Origin: JBQLZQ01 sp052168355
GTDB lineage: Bacteria; Pseudomonadota; Alphaproteobacteria; DSM-16000; Inquilinaceae
Assembly: GCA_052168355.1 (NCBI GenBank)
Contig: JBQLZQ010000063.1
Location: 1-64,000 of the forward strand
DNA: 64,000 nt
Direction of reading: 5' to 3'
How positions within the stretch are numbered: the stretch's first letter is position 1; every line of letters starts with the position of its first letter. Shown in pieces: positions 8,700 through 16,225 of this stretch. The notes under the pieces were generated by a model. That model had not been told where the DNA came from. It searched no databases and was given only the letters and a program-made list of their open reading frames with translations. A program made the translations under genes and the position numbers.

Positions 8700-8706
8700 G
8701 TGGGCG

Positions 8707-9291
8707 ATGGCTGCGCCGCCGTCCGGCACGGATTATTTGCGGGCCATGGCCTTCAACAATGCCTGGGCCAACGGCCGCCTGCTGTCCGCCTGTGCCGGCC
8801 TGTCCCAGCCCGATTTCGAGGCGCCGCGCACCGGGTTCTTTCCGTCCCTGATGCTGACCTTGAACCACATTCTGGTGGTCGACTGGTATTATGTCGACGC
8901 GCTGGAGGGTGGGCGGCTGGGTCCCGCCGCCTGGGCCGACGAGGCACCGTGCCCGACCGAGGCCGACCTGCGGCGCGAACAGACCGCCGTGGACCGGCGG
9001 CTGGTGGCGGTTTGCCGGGCTTTGGACGAGGAAAGCGTGGGCGCCGACATACGCCTGATCCGCCCCGACCATGTCCAGGTGGAGCGTGCCGACCGGGTGC
9101 TGCTGCATCTTTTCGAGCATCAGATCCATCATCGCGGGCAGGCGCACGCCATGCTGGCGGGAACGGGCGTCGCCCCGCCGCAGCTCGATGAGCTGTTCCT
9201 GGCCGGCGACGCGCCCCGGCGGGTCGGGGAAATGGCGGCCCTTGGCTGGGACGAGGCGGATATCTGGGCCGGGACGGGCATCGTCGACTGA
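8707..9291 (+). CDS. DinB-family putative metalloenzyme
   Basis: A 194-residue four-helix-bundle protein of the DinB/YfiT superfamily. The expected metal-binding histidines are present: one in LTLNHILVVDWYYVDAL and two in HLFEHQIHHRGQAHAML. Members include thiol-dependent transferases that use bacillithiol, mycothiol or glutathione, but most are uncharacterised. The ATG lies seven bases after the preceding stop, so co-transcription with the aroF/NAPRTase-like pair is likely. The substrate cannot be read from the sequence. Proximity to glutathione reductase about 5 kb away is suggestive only. Confidence 0.78.
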   Translation: MAAPPSGTDYLRAMAFNNAWANGRLLSACAGLSQPDFEAPRTGFFPSLMLTLNHILVVDWYYVDALEGGRLGPAAWADEAPCPTEADLRREQTAVDRRLVAVCRALDEESVGADIRLIRPDHVQVERADRVLLHLFEHQIHHRGQAHAMLAGTGVAPPQLDELFLAGDAPRRVGEMAALGWDEADIWAGTGIVD

Positions 9292-9298
9292 CCGCCGG

Positions 9299-9799
9299 TC
9301 AGGGCAGCCGCCACAGATGATAGCGCCAGCCGGACGTTTCGGGGCAGGGCAGGGATGTCCAGCCCGCCCGCCCCAGATCGCGATCGCTGACGACGATGCC
9401 GCCGGACGCCATCAGGTCCCGGATCAGCGGACCCAACCATCGCGCCTGGGCCTCGTCGTGGGCGGCATCGCGGCTGCCGAAATCGGCGTGCGCCAGGACG
9501 GCGGCACCGGGCAGGCGTCCGGCCGCCGCCGGCAGGGTGTCGCGAAAGTCGCCGACAAACAGCCGGTCGGCCGGCGGCACGCACTCCTCGGGCGCGCGGA
9601 CCATGGCGTCGAAGGCGAACAGGGCGCGGTCGGGCAGCAGCCGGCGCAGATGGTCGAAGGTCCGGCCCTTGCCCAAACCGACTTCAAGCACCGGCCCCGG
9701 CCGATCGGCGATCAGCCCCGCCGCGTGACCCAGCACCACCCGCTGGGTCGTCAGGCGAGCGATCATGCGGTCGAGATGACTTTCGGCGGGCGGGGTCAT
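9299..9799 (-). CDS. Small class I SAM-dependent methyltransferase-like protein
   Basis: A 166-residue single-domain Rossmann-fold protein with a glycine-rich SAM loop VLEVGLGKGRTFDHLR, an acidic strand LFAFDAMV and a later GGIVVSDRDLG strand. It resembles the short Methyltransf_17 group annotated as S-adenosyl-L-methionine methyltransferases. The C-terminus (SGWRYHLWRLP) is typical of that group. Its substrate is unknown. It converges on DinB with a seven-base gap, and its promoter would share the 9800-9965 spacer with the SAM hydrolase-like gene. Confidence 0.7.
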   Translation of the reverse strand: MTPPAESHLDRMIARLTTQRVVLGHAAGLIADRPGPVLEVGLGKGRTFDHLRRLLPDRALFAFDAMVRAPEECVPPADRLFVGDFRDTLPAAAGRLPGAAVLAHADFGSRDAAHDEAQARWLGPLIRDLMASGGIVVSDRDLGRAGWTSLPCPETSGWRYHLWRLP

Positions 9800-9965
9800 G
9801 GTCGGTGTGTGAAAACGCGGTCGTCCGCAGAGGCAAGGTTACAGCCTAACCGCCGTCCCGACGCTTGGCCATCGGCCGCAGCGCTCGCAATAGTCTCACC
9901 TTTTCGCCGTTTTCTGTGGAATTATATCTTCGGAACACCGATCCGATCGATCAGGGAGACGGAAT

Positions 9966-10898
9966 ATGGTTTTACCAAAAGGACTTGCACGTTTCGCGGC
10001 ATCGGCCGCCTTGTCGGCTCTGCTGCTGGCCGGAGCGCCGGCCCTGGCCCAGGAGGCGCCCAACGGCATTGTCGTCTATCAGTCGGATTTCGGGCTCAAG
10101 GACGGTGCGGTGTCGGCCATGCACGGAGTCGCCCTGTCGGTCGATAGGGATCTGGTGCTGGAGGATCTGACCCATGAAATCCCGGCCTTCAACATCTGGG
10201 AGGCGGCATACCGGCTCAACACCACGGTCCCCTATTGGCCGGCCGGCACCGTTTTCGTGTCCGTCGTCGATCCGGGCGTCGGCACCGACCGCAAGTCGGT
10301 GGTGCTGCTGACCGACAGTGGCCACTATTTCGTGACGCCGGACAACGGCACGTTGACGCTGGTGGCCGACAGTCTGGGCGTGGCCGCGGTGCGGGAGATC
10401 GACGAGGCGGTCAACCGCCTGGCCAATTCCGAGGAATCCTATACCTTCCATGGCCGCGACGTCTATTCCTACACGGCGGCGCGGCTGGCGTCGGGCGCGA
10501 TCACATTCGAGGAAGTGGGCGGCGAATTGCCGGCCGACGTCCTGCGGCTGGACTATCAGAAACCGGTCGCCGACGCCGGCGCGATCAGCGGGGCGATCCC
10601 GATCCTGGACGTGCAGTACGGCAATGTGTGGACCAACATCGACCGCGACACCTTCGCCAAGCTGGAGGCGGAAAAGGGCCAGCCGCTGGCCGTCCGCATC
10701 TACAATGGCGAGGATCTGGCCTATGAGGGCACGATGCCGTTCGCGACCACGTTCGGCGACGTGCCCCAGGGCGACCCGCTGGCCTATCTCAACAGCGTCA
10801 ACAATTTGTCGTTTGCCATCAATTGGGGCGACTTCGCCGGGACCCATGGGGTCAGCTCCGGCCCCGACTGGCGGGTCGAAGTCTCGAAAGCGCAGTAA
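9966..10898 (+). CDS. SAM hydroxide adenosyltransferase-like (DUF62) protein with a signal peptide
   Basis: A 310-residue DUF62 protein of the SAM-dependent chlorinase/fluorinase family, whose ordinary members hydrolyse SAM to adenosine and methionine. The family catalytic set is visible: DPGVGTDRK (Asp102, Arg109) and HGRDVYSYTAA (His162), plus SDFGLKDG near the start and QYGNVWTNI in the C-terminal domain. Unusually, residues 1-28 form a textbook Sec signal peptide with a hydrophobic core and APALA/QE cleavage site, so the mature enzyme should be periplasmic. AGGGAG precedes ATG 9966. NAD+ synthetase follows 21 bases later. A periplasmic SAM pool is not expected, so the real substrate is open. 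Confidence 0.85.
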   Translation: MVLPKGLARFAASAALSALLLAGAPALAQEAPNGIVVYQSDFGLKDGAVSAMHGVALSVDRDLVLEDLTHEIPAFNIWEAAYRLNTTVPYWPAGTVFVSVVDPGVGTDRKSVVLLTDSGHYFVTPDNGTLTLVADSLGVAAVREIDEAVNRLANSEESYTFHGRDVYSYTAARLASGAITFEEVGGELPADVLRLDYQKPVADAGAISGAIPILDVQYGNVWTNIDRDTFAKLEAEKGQPLAVRIYNGEDLAYEGTMPFATTFGDVPQGDPLAYLNSVNNLSFAINWGDFAGTHGVSSGPDWRVEVSKAQ

Positions 10899-10919
10899 GC
10901 CACACCGCGAGGACCCCGC

Positions 10920-12590
10920 ATGACCGACCGTCTCGCCATCGCCCTGGCGCAGATCAACCCCACCGTCGGCGACATCGCCGGCAACGCCGCCAAGATGCGC
11001 GCGGCCCGGGCGCGCGCCGCGTCCGACGGCGCCGATCTGGTGATCTTCTCCGAGTTGGTGGTGAGCGGCTATCCGCCGGAGGACCTGGTGCTCAAGCCGT
11101 TTTTCCTGGACCGGATCGCCGCGACGGTGGCGGACCTGGCGGCGGACACCGGCGACGGCGGTCCGGCCATGATCGTGGGGACCCCGTGGCGCGGCGACGA
11201 CGGCCGCGTCTACAACGCCGCCCTGGTGCTCGACGGCGGCGCGGTGGCGGCCATCGTCTATAAGCACGATCTGCCCAACTACGGCGTGTTCGACGAAAAG
11301 CGGGTGTTCGCCGCCGGCCCGTTGCCGGGACCGGTCCGTGTGCGCGGCGTGCGCCTGGGGCTGATGGTCTGCGAGGATATGTGGACCCCCGATGTCACCG
11401 AATGCCTGGAGGAATCGGGGGCCGAGATCCTGGTGGTCCCCAACGGCAGCCCCTACGAAGCCGACAAGGGCGATGAACGGATGGGGCTGGCGGTGGCGCG
11501 GGTGACCGAAAGCGGCCTGCCGCTGATCTACGTCAACCAGGTCGGCGGCCAGGACGAGCTGGTGTTCGACGGCGGCAGCTTCGTCATCGACCGGACGCGC
11601 GCGCTTCGGGTTCAGGCGCCCCATTTCGCCGAGGCGGTGACCCCGACCGTGTGGACCCGCGATCCCGAGACCGACGCCTGGGACTGCGCGGCGGCCGACC
11701 GCACGGCCCCACCCGAGGGGCTGGAGGCGACATGGCGGGCGATGGTGCTGGGCCTGGCCGACTATGTCGGCAAAAACAGGTTTCCCGGTGTCCTGCTGGG
11801 CCTGTCCGGCGGCATCGACAGCGCCATCAGCGCCGCCGTTGCGGTCGACGCCCTGGGTCCCGACGGGGTCCATTGCGTGATGATGCCGTCCCCCTATACC
11901 TCGGACGAGAGCCTTGAGGACGCGGCGGAGGTGGCGCGCCTGCTGGGCGTCCGGCTCGACACCATCGGCATCGCGCCGGCCATGGGCGCCTTCGACACCA
12001 TGCTGAAGCCGCTGTTCAACGGCCTGCCGGCGGACATCACCGAAGAGAACCTGCAGTCCCGCGCGCGGGGGCTGACCCTGATGGCGCTTTCCAACAAGTT
12101 CGGTTCCATGGTTCTGTCGACCGGCAACAAATCGGAAATGTCGGTCGGCTACGCCACCCTCTATGGCGACATGTGCGGCGGCTATTCGGTGCTCAAGGAC
12201 GTCTACAAGACCGACGTGTTCGCGCTGGCCGGCTGGCGCAACCAGGTCCGGCCCGACGGCATGAAGGGACCGGCCGGCCGGGTCATGCCCGAACGGGTGA
12301 TCTCCAAGCCGCCCTCGGCCGAACTCAAGCCGGACCAGACCGACCAGGACAGCCTGCCGCCCTACGACGCGCTGGACGATATCCTGTCCTGCCTGATCGA
12401 GCGGGAGATGGCGGTGCCCGACATCGTCGCCCGCGGCCACGACCGGGAAATGGTCAACCGCGTCTGGCGGATGCTCGACCGGGCCGAGTACAAGCGCCGG
12501 CAGGCCCCGCCGGGGGTCAAGCTCACCCGCCGCTCCTTCGGCCGCGACCGCCGCTACCCCATCACCAACGGGTTCGTGAATTTGATTTGA
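10920..12590 (+). CDS. nadE: Glutamine-dependent NAD+ synthetase
   Basis: A 556-residue two-domain enzyme making NAD from nicotinic acid adenine dinucleotide with glutamine as nitrogen donor. The N-terminal nitrilase-type glutaminase shows its triad Glu45 (IFSELV), Lys115 (VYKHDLPNYGVFDE) and Cys151 (LMVCEDMW). The C-terminal synthetase has the ATP loop SGGIDS (296-301), followed by STGNKSEMSVGY and YKTDVF. Length is typical. GAGGA precedes the ATG. An AbrB-type antitoxin begins nine bases after the stop, and nadE and gltX are separated by the foreign OLD gene. Confidence 0.95.
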   Translation: MTDRLAIALAQINPTVGDIAGNAAKMRAARARAASDGADLVIFSELVVSGYPPEDLVLKPFFLDRIAATVADLAADTGDGGPAMIVGTPWRGDDGRVYNAALVLDGGAVAAIVYKHDLPNYGVFDEKRVFAAGPLPGPVRVRGVRLGLMVCEDMWTPDVTECLEESGAEILVVPNGSPYEADKGDERMGLAVARVTESGLPLIYVNQVGGQDELVFDGGSFVIDRTRALRVQAPHFAEAVTPTVWTRDPETDAWDCAAADRTAPPEGLEATWRAMVLGLADYVGKNRFPGVLLGLSGGIDSAISAAVAVDALGPDGVHCVMMPSPYTSDESLEDAAEVARLLGVRLDTIGIAPAMGAFDTMLKPLFNGLPADITEENLQSRARGLTLMALSNKFGSMVLSTGNKSEMSVGYATLYGDMCGGYSVLKDVYKTDVFALAGWRNQVRPDGMKGPAGRVMPERVISKPPSAELKPDQTDQDSLPPYDALDDILSCLIEREMAVPDIVARGHDREMVNRVWRMLDRAEYKRRQAPPGVKLTRRSFGRDRRYPITNGFVNLI

Positions 12591-12598
12591 GGGACGTT

Positions 12599-12823
12599 AT
12601 GAAAGTGGTCCGATGGGGCAACAGTCTGGCCGTTTGCCTGCCGGCCGCGATCGTCAAGGCGTTGGACTTGAAGGAAGGCGACGACGTTCGGGTCGTCGTA
12701 GCCAAAGCCGACACCCTCAAGATTCAGACAAGGCAGGAGTCGGCGGCGCTGTTGGCCACGTTGCGGAAATATCGGGGCTGGCTGTTGGCGGACTTCGTGT
12801 TTGATAGGCCTACGACTGGATAG
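12599..12823 (+). CDS. Orphan AbrB/MazE-type antitoxin with an altered C-terminus
   Basis: A 74-residue SpoVT/AbrB swapped-hairpin protein: MKVVRWGNSLAVCLPAAIVK gives the DNA-binding half and LKEGDDVRVVVA completes the fold. The tail RKYRGWLLADFVFDR is the toxin-binding segment seen in VapB/MazE antitoxins, where FDR normally continues with DEAN-like residues just before a PIN-domain or MazF toxin. Here the frame changes to PTTG and stops, and no toxin gene follows; instead the convergent OLD gene overlaps its last 14 bases. GAGGGA precedes the ATG. I read this as the remnant of a toxin-antitoxin pair whose toxin was lost when the OLD segment arrived. DNA binding may be retained. Confidence 0.8.
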   Translation: MKVVRWGNSLAVCLPAAIVKALDLKEGDDVRVVVAKADTLKIQTRQESAALLATLRKYRGWLLADFVFDRPTTG

Positions 12824-14588
12824 AAACGGTTTCTGTTTCGTCGCTTTTGCTCTGCCAAAGTTGGCGGACAAATTCACGGGCTAGTTCCAGTTGGGGACCG
12901 TTCGCGAGATCTCTTCTCTCGAGCACTTCCCGCACCCAAGCAGGCCCGTGGCCACCCACCGACTTACAGAAGCCTTCCAATTCGCCAACAGGTACGATCC
13001 ACAAGCCCGAGCGCTGACAGAGTATCTTAAGGTCTTGCCAATTCTGAGTCGGTTGCCCTCCCGGTACAGCAGTCTCACCGGCCTCTTTGACCGCCTCCCA
13101 CGGTGAGGATCTTCGAAATACAGAGTTTATTTCGTTCCGCATTGTTCGTGGAAATCCCCCCACTTTTGGCGCCCGATCCAAAATATCGCGAATATTTGTC
13201 GCTACCTGGTTAGAATCCAGCCACGGTTTGCTTTGCTCGATTGCAGTTTTAACGCGGTGAGCCAAAGTTTGGATGGACTTCCAGTCTCCTCTTAGAGCGA
13301 CGATGATATCTTGGAGAACAGATTCGTCTTTTAATACGTCAAAATCCACGATGACATCAACAGAAACATCTAATGCTGTTAAAGAGTTTGCGAGTTTTGA
13401 TAAACGGTGCTTTCCGCCAGGATGGATGAATAACACATCTGGATTTTTCTCGCCACGTACAGATGGTACGTCAAGTATTGCGTTATAGAACATACAATCA
13501 GCATCCGATTCCGCAATTATAACCCTCTTATGGAATATCCCGGACAGGACGGAAGAAGATTTCATGAGCGGATCTCGCGACAGAGATTTTGTAAGAGATT
13601 TATCCAATTCCTTTGCGCGATTGACGTTCCCATGCCGATCAATGCGAATAATCCTTAGATGATCAGATGCAACGTTCAGCAATCCCTGAAGTATGTCCGA
13701 GCTATGCGTAGCGATGAACAGTTGTGACCGATCAGGTTTCTCTTTGGCAATAAATTCCCCCAATAGACGAGCCTGTGGCGGATGAAGAAAAGCCTCGGGC
13801 TCATCTAGCAGAAGTATGGATTGAGTTCGCGGAGCCAGCATGTGTAATATTACGCTGGCGAAACTTCGCATTCCATCTCCCTGTTTCTCAAGTGGATCTG
13901 TCATTTGATATAGGTCTTGAAGGTAACTAGCGGAGACCCTGTCATTTCCAGGAGAAATATTTGGTCTTTTCCCAACTAGTAACGGGGATTGTGAGCCGCC
14001 GGCACGAAGCACGATGAGTTCTTTGCCGAAGGCGCGATAAAAGTAATCACTAATTCTTTTTTCTATAATATCATTAGAGTACAATATATGTATAGGGTGT
14101 GTCGGTGGCTGACGCAAAACGTCTATAGAAGCCTGAGAGTTGCTATCAATTATTCTGTTTTCCGTTGTTATTCTGGCGCAAAAAATCGCTGTTAAGGGTC
14201 GTAAATTAGATGGCCAATAACGCGATATATCGGCTTCTTTGATTGAAAAGCCAAATCCAGTATAAATATTTCCATTGTCAATCTGAGATATTTTCCCGTT
14301 TTTTCCCAAAAAATCACGTACATCATCAATTGTTCCGGACAGTTGAATTGAAGCAAAGTTTAAAACTCTTCCTGATGAATGACTTCCAAGCATTGTTTCG
14401 AGTTCGCGAAGGGCCAAGCTTTTCCCGGCATTGTTTGGGCCAACAAGTACAATGATATCATTTTCATCCAGTGAAACATTTGTCCCATCGGAAAATTGGA
14501 TCGTGTGGAATGTTACTACGGGATCATTTGATGGAAGTGTGGAGGACGCCAATTCGTTTCCCGAATCTTCGAACTTATCCGAATGCAT
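12810..14588 (-). CDS. OLD-family ATPase with C-terminal TOPRIM nuclease domain
   Basis: A 592-residue ABC-type ATPase fused to a TOPRIM domain. Walker A is GPNNAGKS (50-57). The signature region DPLEKQGDGMRSFASV (about 231-246) is followed by Walker B ILLLDEP (258-264) and the H-loop ATHSSD (His295). The TOPRIM part shows IIAESDADCMFYN (Glu360, Asp362) and VIVDFDVLKD (Asp415, Asp417). This is the OLD (overcoming lysogenisation defect) architecture used in phage-defence and DNA-processing nucleases. No helicase partner (GajB-like) or other defence gene is adjacent, so it resembles stand-alone class 1 OLD proteins. The gene is plainly richer in A and T than its neighbours and uses codons they avoid, which suggests horizontal transfer. 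ATG 14588 lacks a clear ribosome binding site. Confidence 0.88.
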   Translation of the reverse strand: MHSDKFEDSGNELASSTLPSNDPVVTFHTIQFSDGTNVSLDENDIIVLVGPNNAGKSLALRELETMLGSHSSGRVLNFASIQLSGTIDDVRDFLGKNGKISQIDNGNIYTGFGFSIKEADISRYWPSNLRPLTAIFCARITTENRIIDSNSQASIDVLRQPPTHPIHILYSNDIIEKRISDYFYRAFGKELIVLRAGGSQSPLLVGKRPNISPGNDRVSASYLQDLYQMTDPLEKQGDGMRSFASVILHMLAPRTQSILLLDEPEAFLHPPQARLLGEFIAKEKPDRSQLFIATHSSDILQGLLNVASDHLRIIRIDRHGNVNRAKELDKSLTKSLSRDPLMKSSSVLSGIFHKRVIIAESDADCMFYNAILDVPSVRGEKNPDVLFIHPGGKHRLSKLANSLTALDVSVDVIVDFDVLKDESVLQDIIVALRGDWKSIQTLAHRVKTAIEQSKPWLDSNQVATNIRDILDRAPKVGGFPRTMRNEINSVFRRSSPWEAVKEAGETAVPGGQPTQNWQDLKILCQRSGLWIVPVGELEGFCKSVGGHGPAWVREVLERRDLANGPQLELAREFVRQLWQSKSDETETVSIQS

Positions 14589-14785
14589 GAGACTGCCACA
14601 TAAAAGTTTAGGGTATGATGCGATGGAGTCTGAGACAATATTGCAGGGTGGTGCCAGAGGTGAAAGGTACCAGTTTTAACTATGTGTGCAGGCTGTTGTA
14701 GGGTTTCTAAGCCCAGCCCGCCTTGACAGGACCGTCCCGGCGGCCGTAGCTGGCGGCCCGATCCCGCCCGCCGAAGTCAGCACCC

Positions 14786-16129
14786 ATGACCGTCACCGTC
14801 CGTTTCGCGCCCAGCCCCACCGGCCTGCTCCATGTCGGCAACGCCCGCACCGCCCTGGTGACGTGGCTGTTCGCGCGCAAGGAGGGGGGCCGGTTCGTGC
14901 TGCGCCTGGACGATACCGACCGGGAGCGCAGTACCGAGGCGTTCGCCGAGGCCATCCGCCGCGACCTCGCCTGGCTGGGGCTCGACTGGGACGAGGAGGT
15001 GCGCCAGTCCGACCGGGCCGGATCCTACGCCGACGGCATCGCCCGGCTGAAGGCGGCGGGCCGGCTCTATCCCTGCTACGAAACGCCGGAGGAACTGGCG
15101 CTGAAACGCAAGGCGCTGCTCGGCCGGGGGCTGCCGCCGCTCTACGACCGGGCGGCCCTGACCCTTGACGACGCCCAGCGGGCGGCGCTGGAGGCGGCGG
15201 GGCGCGCGCCCCACTGGCGCTTCAGGCTGGACCACGCTCCCATCGAATGGGACGATCTGGTGCGCGGGGCCGCGCGCTTCGAGGGCCGGGATCTGTCCGA
15301 CCCGGTGCTGATCCGGGCCGACGGCAGCCCGCTCTATCATCTCTGCTCGGTCCTCGACGATATCGATCTCGGCATCAGCCATGTCGTCCGGGGCGAGGAC
15401 CATGTCGCCAACACCGCCGCCCATGTCCAGATGTTCGAGGCGCTGGGCGCCGCGCCGCCGCGCTTCGCCCATCTGCCGCTGATCGCCGACGCCGCCGGCA
15501 AGGGCCTGTCCAAGCGCCTGGGCAGCGGCAGCCTGGCGGACCTGCGCGACGAGGAGGGGCTGGAGCCCATGGCCGTCGTCAGCCTGCTGGCCCGCCTCGG
15601 CACCTCCGACCCGGTGGCGCCGGAGGTGGATCTGGCGCCGCTGGTGGCGGGGTTCGACTTCGCCAAGTTCGCCCGCTCCACGCCCCGGCTCGATCCCGAG
15701 GATTTGATCCGCCTCAACGCCCGGATCCTGCATGAAACCCCGTTCGAGGCGATCCGTGGCCGGCTGGCCGATTTGGGGCTGGACGGGGCGGACGCGGCGT
15801 TCTGGCTGGCCGTGCGGCCCAATCTCACGCGCCTCGCCGACGCCGAGGCCTGGTGGCGCATCGCCCACCGCCCCCTGACGCCGCAGATCGCGGACCCCGA
15901 CTTCGCCGCCCGGGCCGCCGCCCTGCTGCCGCCGGAACCCTGGGGCCCGGACACCTGGGGCCAATGGGTGGGGGCGGTCAAGGAGGCGACCGGACGCGGC
16001 GGCAAGGGGCTGTTCATGCCCCTGCGCCTGGCCCTGACCGGCCAGGATCACGGGCCCGAGCTCAAGGCCCTGCTGCCGCTGATCGGCCGGGACCGGGCCG
16101 AGGCGCGGCTGGCCGGCCGAACCGCCTGA
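14786..16129 (+). CDS. gltX: Glutamyl-tRNA synthetase, short form
   Basis: A class I aminoacyl-tRNA synthetase of 447 residues charging tRNA with glutamate. The HIGH-type motif is APSPTGLLHVGNART and the KMSKS-type motif is GLSKRLG. VRFAPSPTG, LRLDDTDRERS and HVVRGEDHVANTAAHVQMFEALG are standard. It is shorter than the E. coli enzyme (about 471) and resembles the second GluRS common in alphaproteobacteria, one of which may mischarge tRNA-Gln for the GatCAB route. The Rossmann insert is compact and the anticodon-binding part is alanine- and proline-rich. cysS follows 96 bases downstream. Whether another gltX exists cannot be seen here. Confidence 0.9.
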   Translation: MTVTVRFAPSPTGLLHVGNARTALVTWLFARKEGGRFVLRLDDTDRERSTEAFAEAIRRDLAWLGLDWDEEVRQSDRAGSYADGIARLKAAGRLYPCYETPEELALKRKALLGRGLPPLYDRAALTLDDAQRAALEAAGRAPHWRFRLDHAPIEWDDLVRGAARFEGRDLSDPVLIRADGSPLYHLCSVLDDIDLGISHVVRGEDHVANTAAHVQMFEALGAAPPRFAHLPLIADAAGKGLSKRLGSGSLADLRDEEGLEPMAVVSLLARLGTSDPVAPEVDLAPLVAGFDFAKFARSTPRLDPEDLIRLNARILHETPFEAIRGRLADLGLDGADAAFWLAVRPNLTRLADAEAWWRIAHRPLTPQIADPDFAARAAALLPPEPWGPDTWGQWVGAVKEATGRGGKGLFMPLRLALTGQDHGPELKALLPLIGRDRAEARLAGRTA

Positions 16130-16225
16130 AAAAGGGGTCGCCGGGCGGAAACGCCCCCAGGCCTTGCGATTCCGCGTCTTGCCGACGATGATACGGCCCC
16201 TTACGCCCCAACCGGACCCGCTCCC

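Noticed and set aside
103..12812. Shared 10-mer GATAGGCCTA at 103-112 and 12803-12812 as attachment sites
   Set aside because: Only ten bases, partly palindromic, and the intervening 12.7 kb is ordinary chromosomal sequence.
12822..12834. Palindrome AGAAACGGTTTCT at the antitoxin/OLD junction
   Set aside because: It lies inside OLD coding sequence, has no T-run and no partner at the other end of the island.
12810..14588. Gabija (GajA) assignment for the OLD gene
   Set aside because: No GajB-like helicase gene lies beside it; the neighbours are gltX and an antitoxin.
16143..16156. GGGCG-GAAA-CGCCC hairpin after gltX as a terminator
   Set aside because: No T-run follows on either strand and cysS appears to be expressed from the same region.
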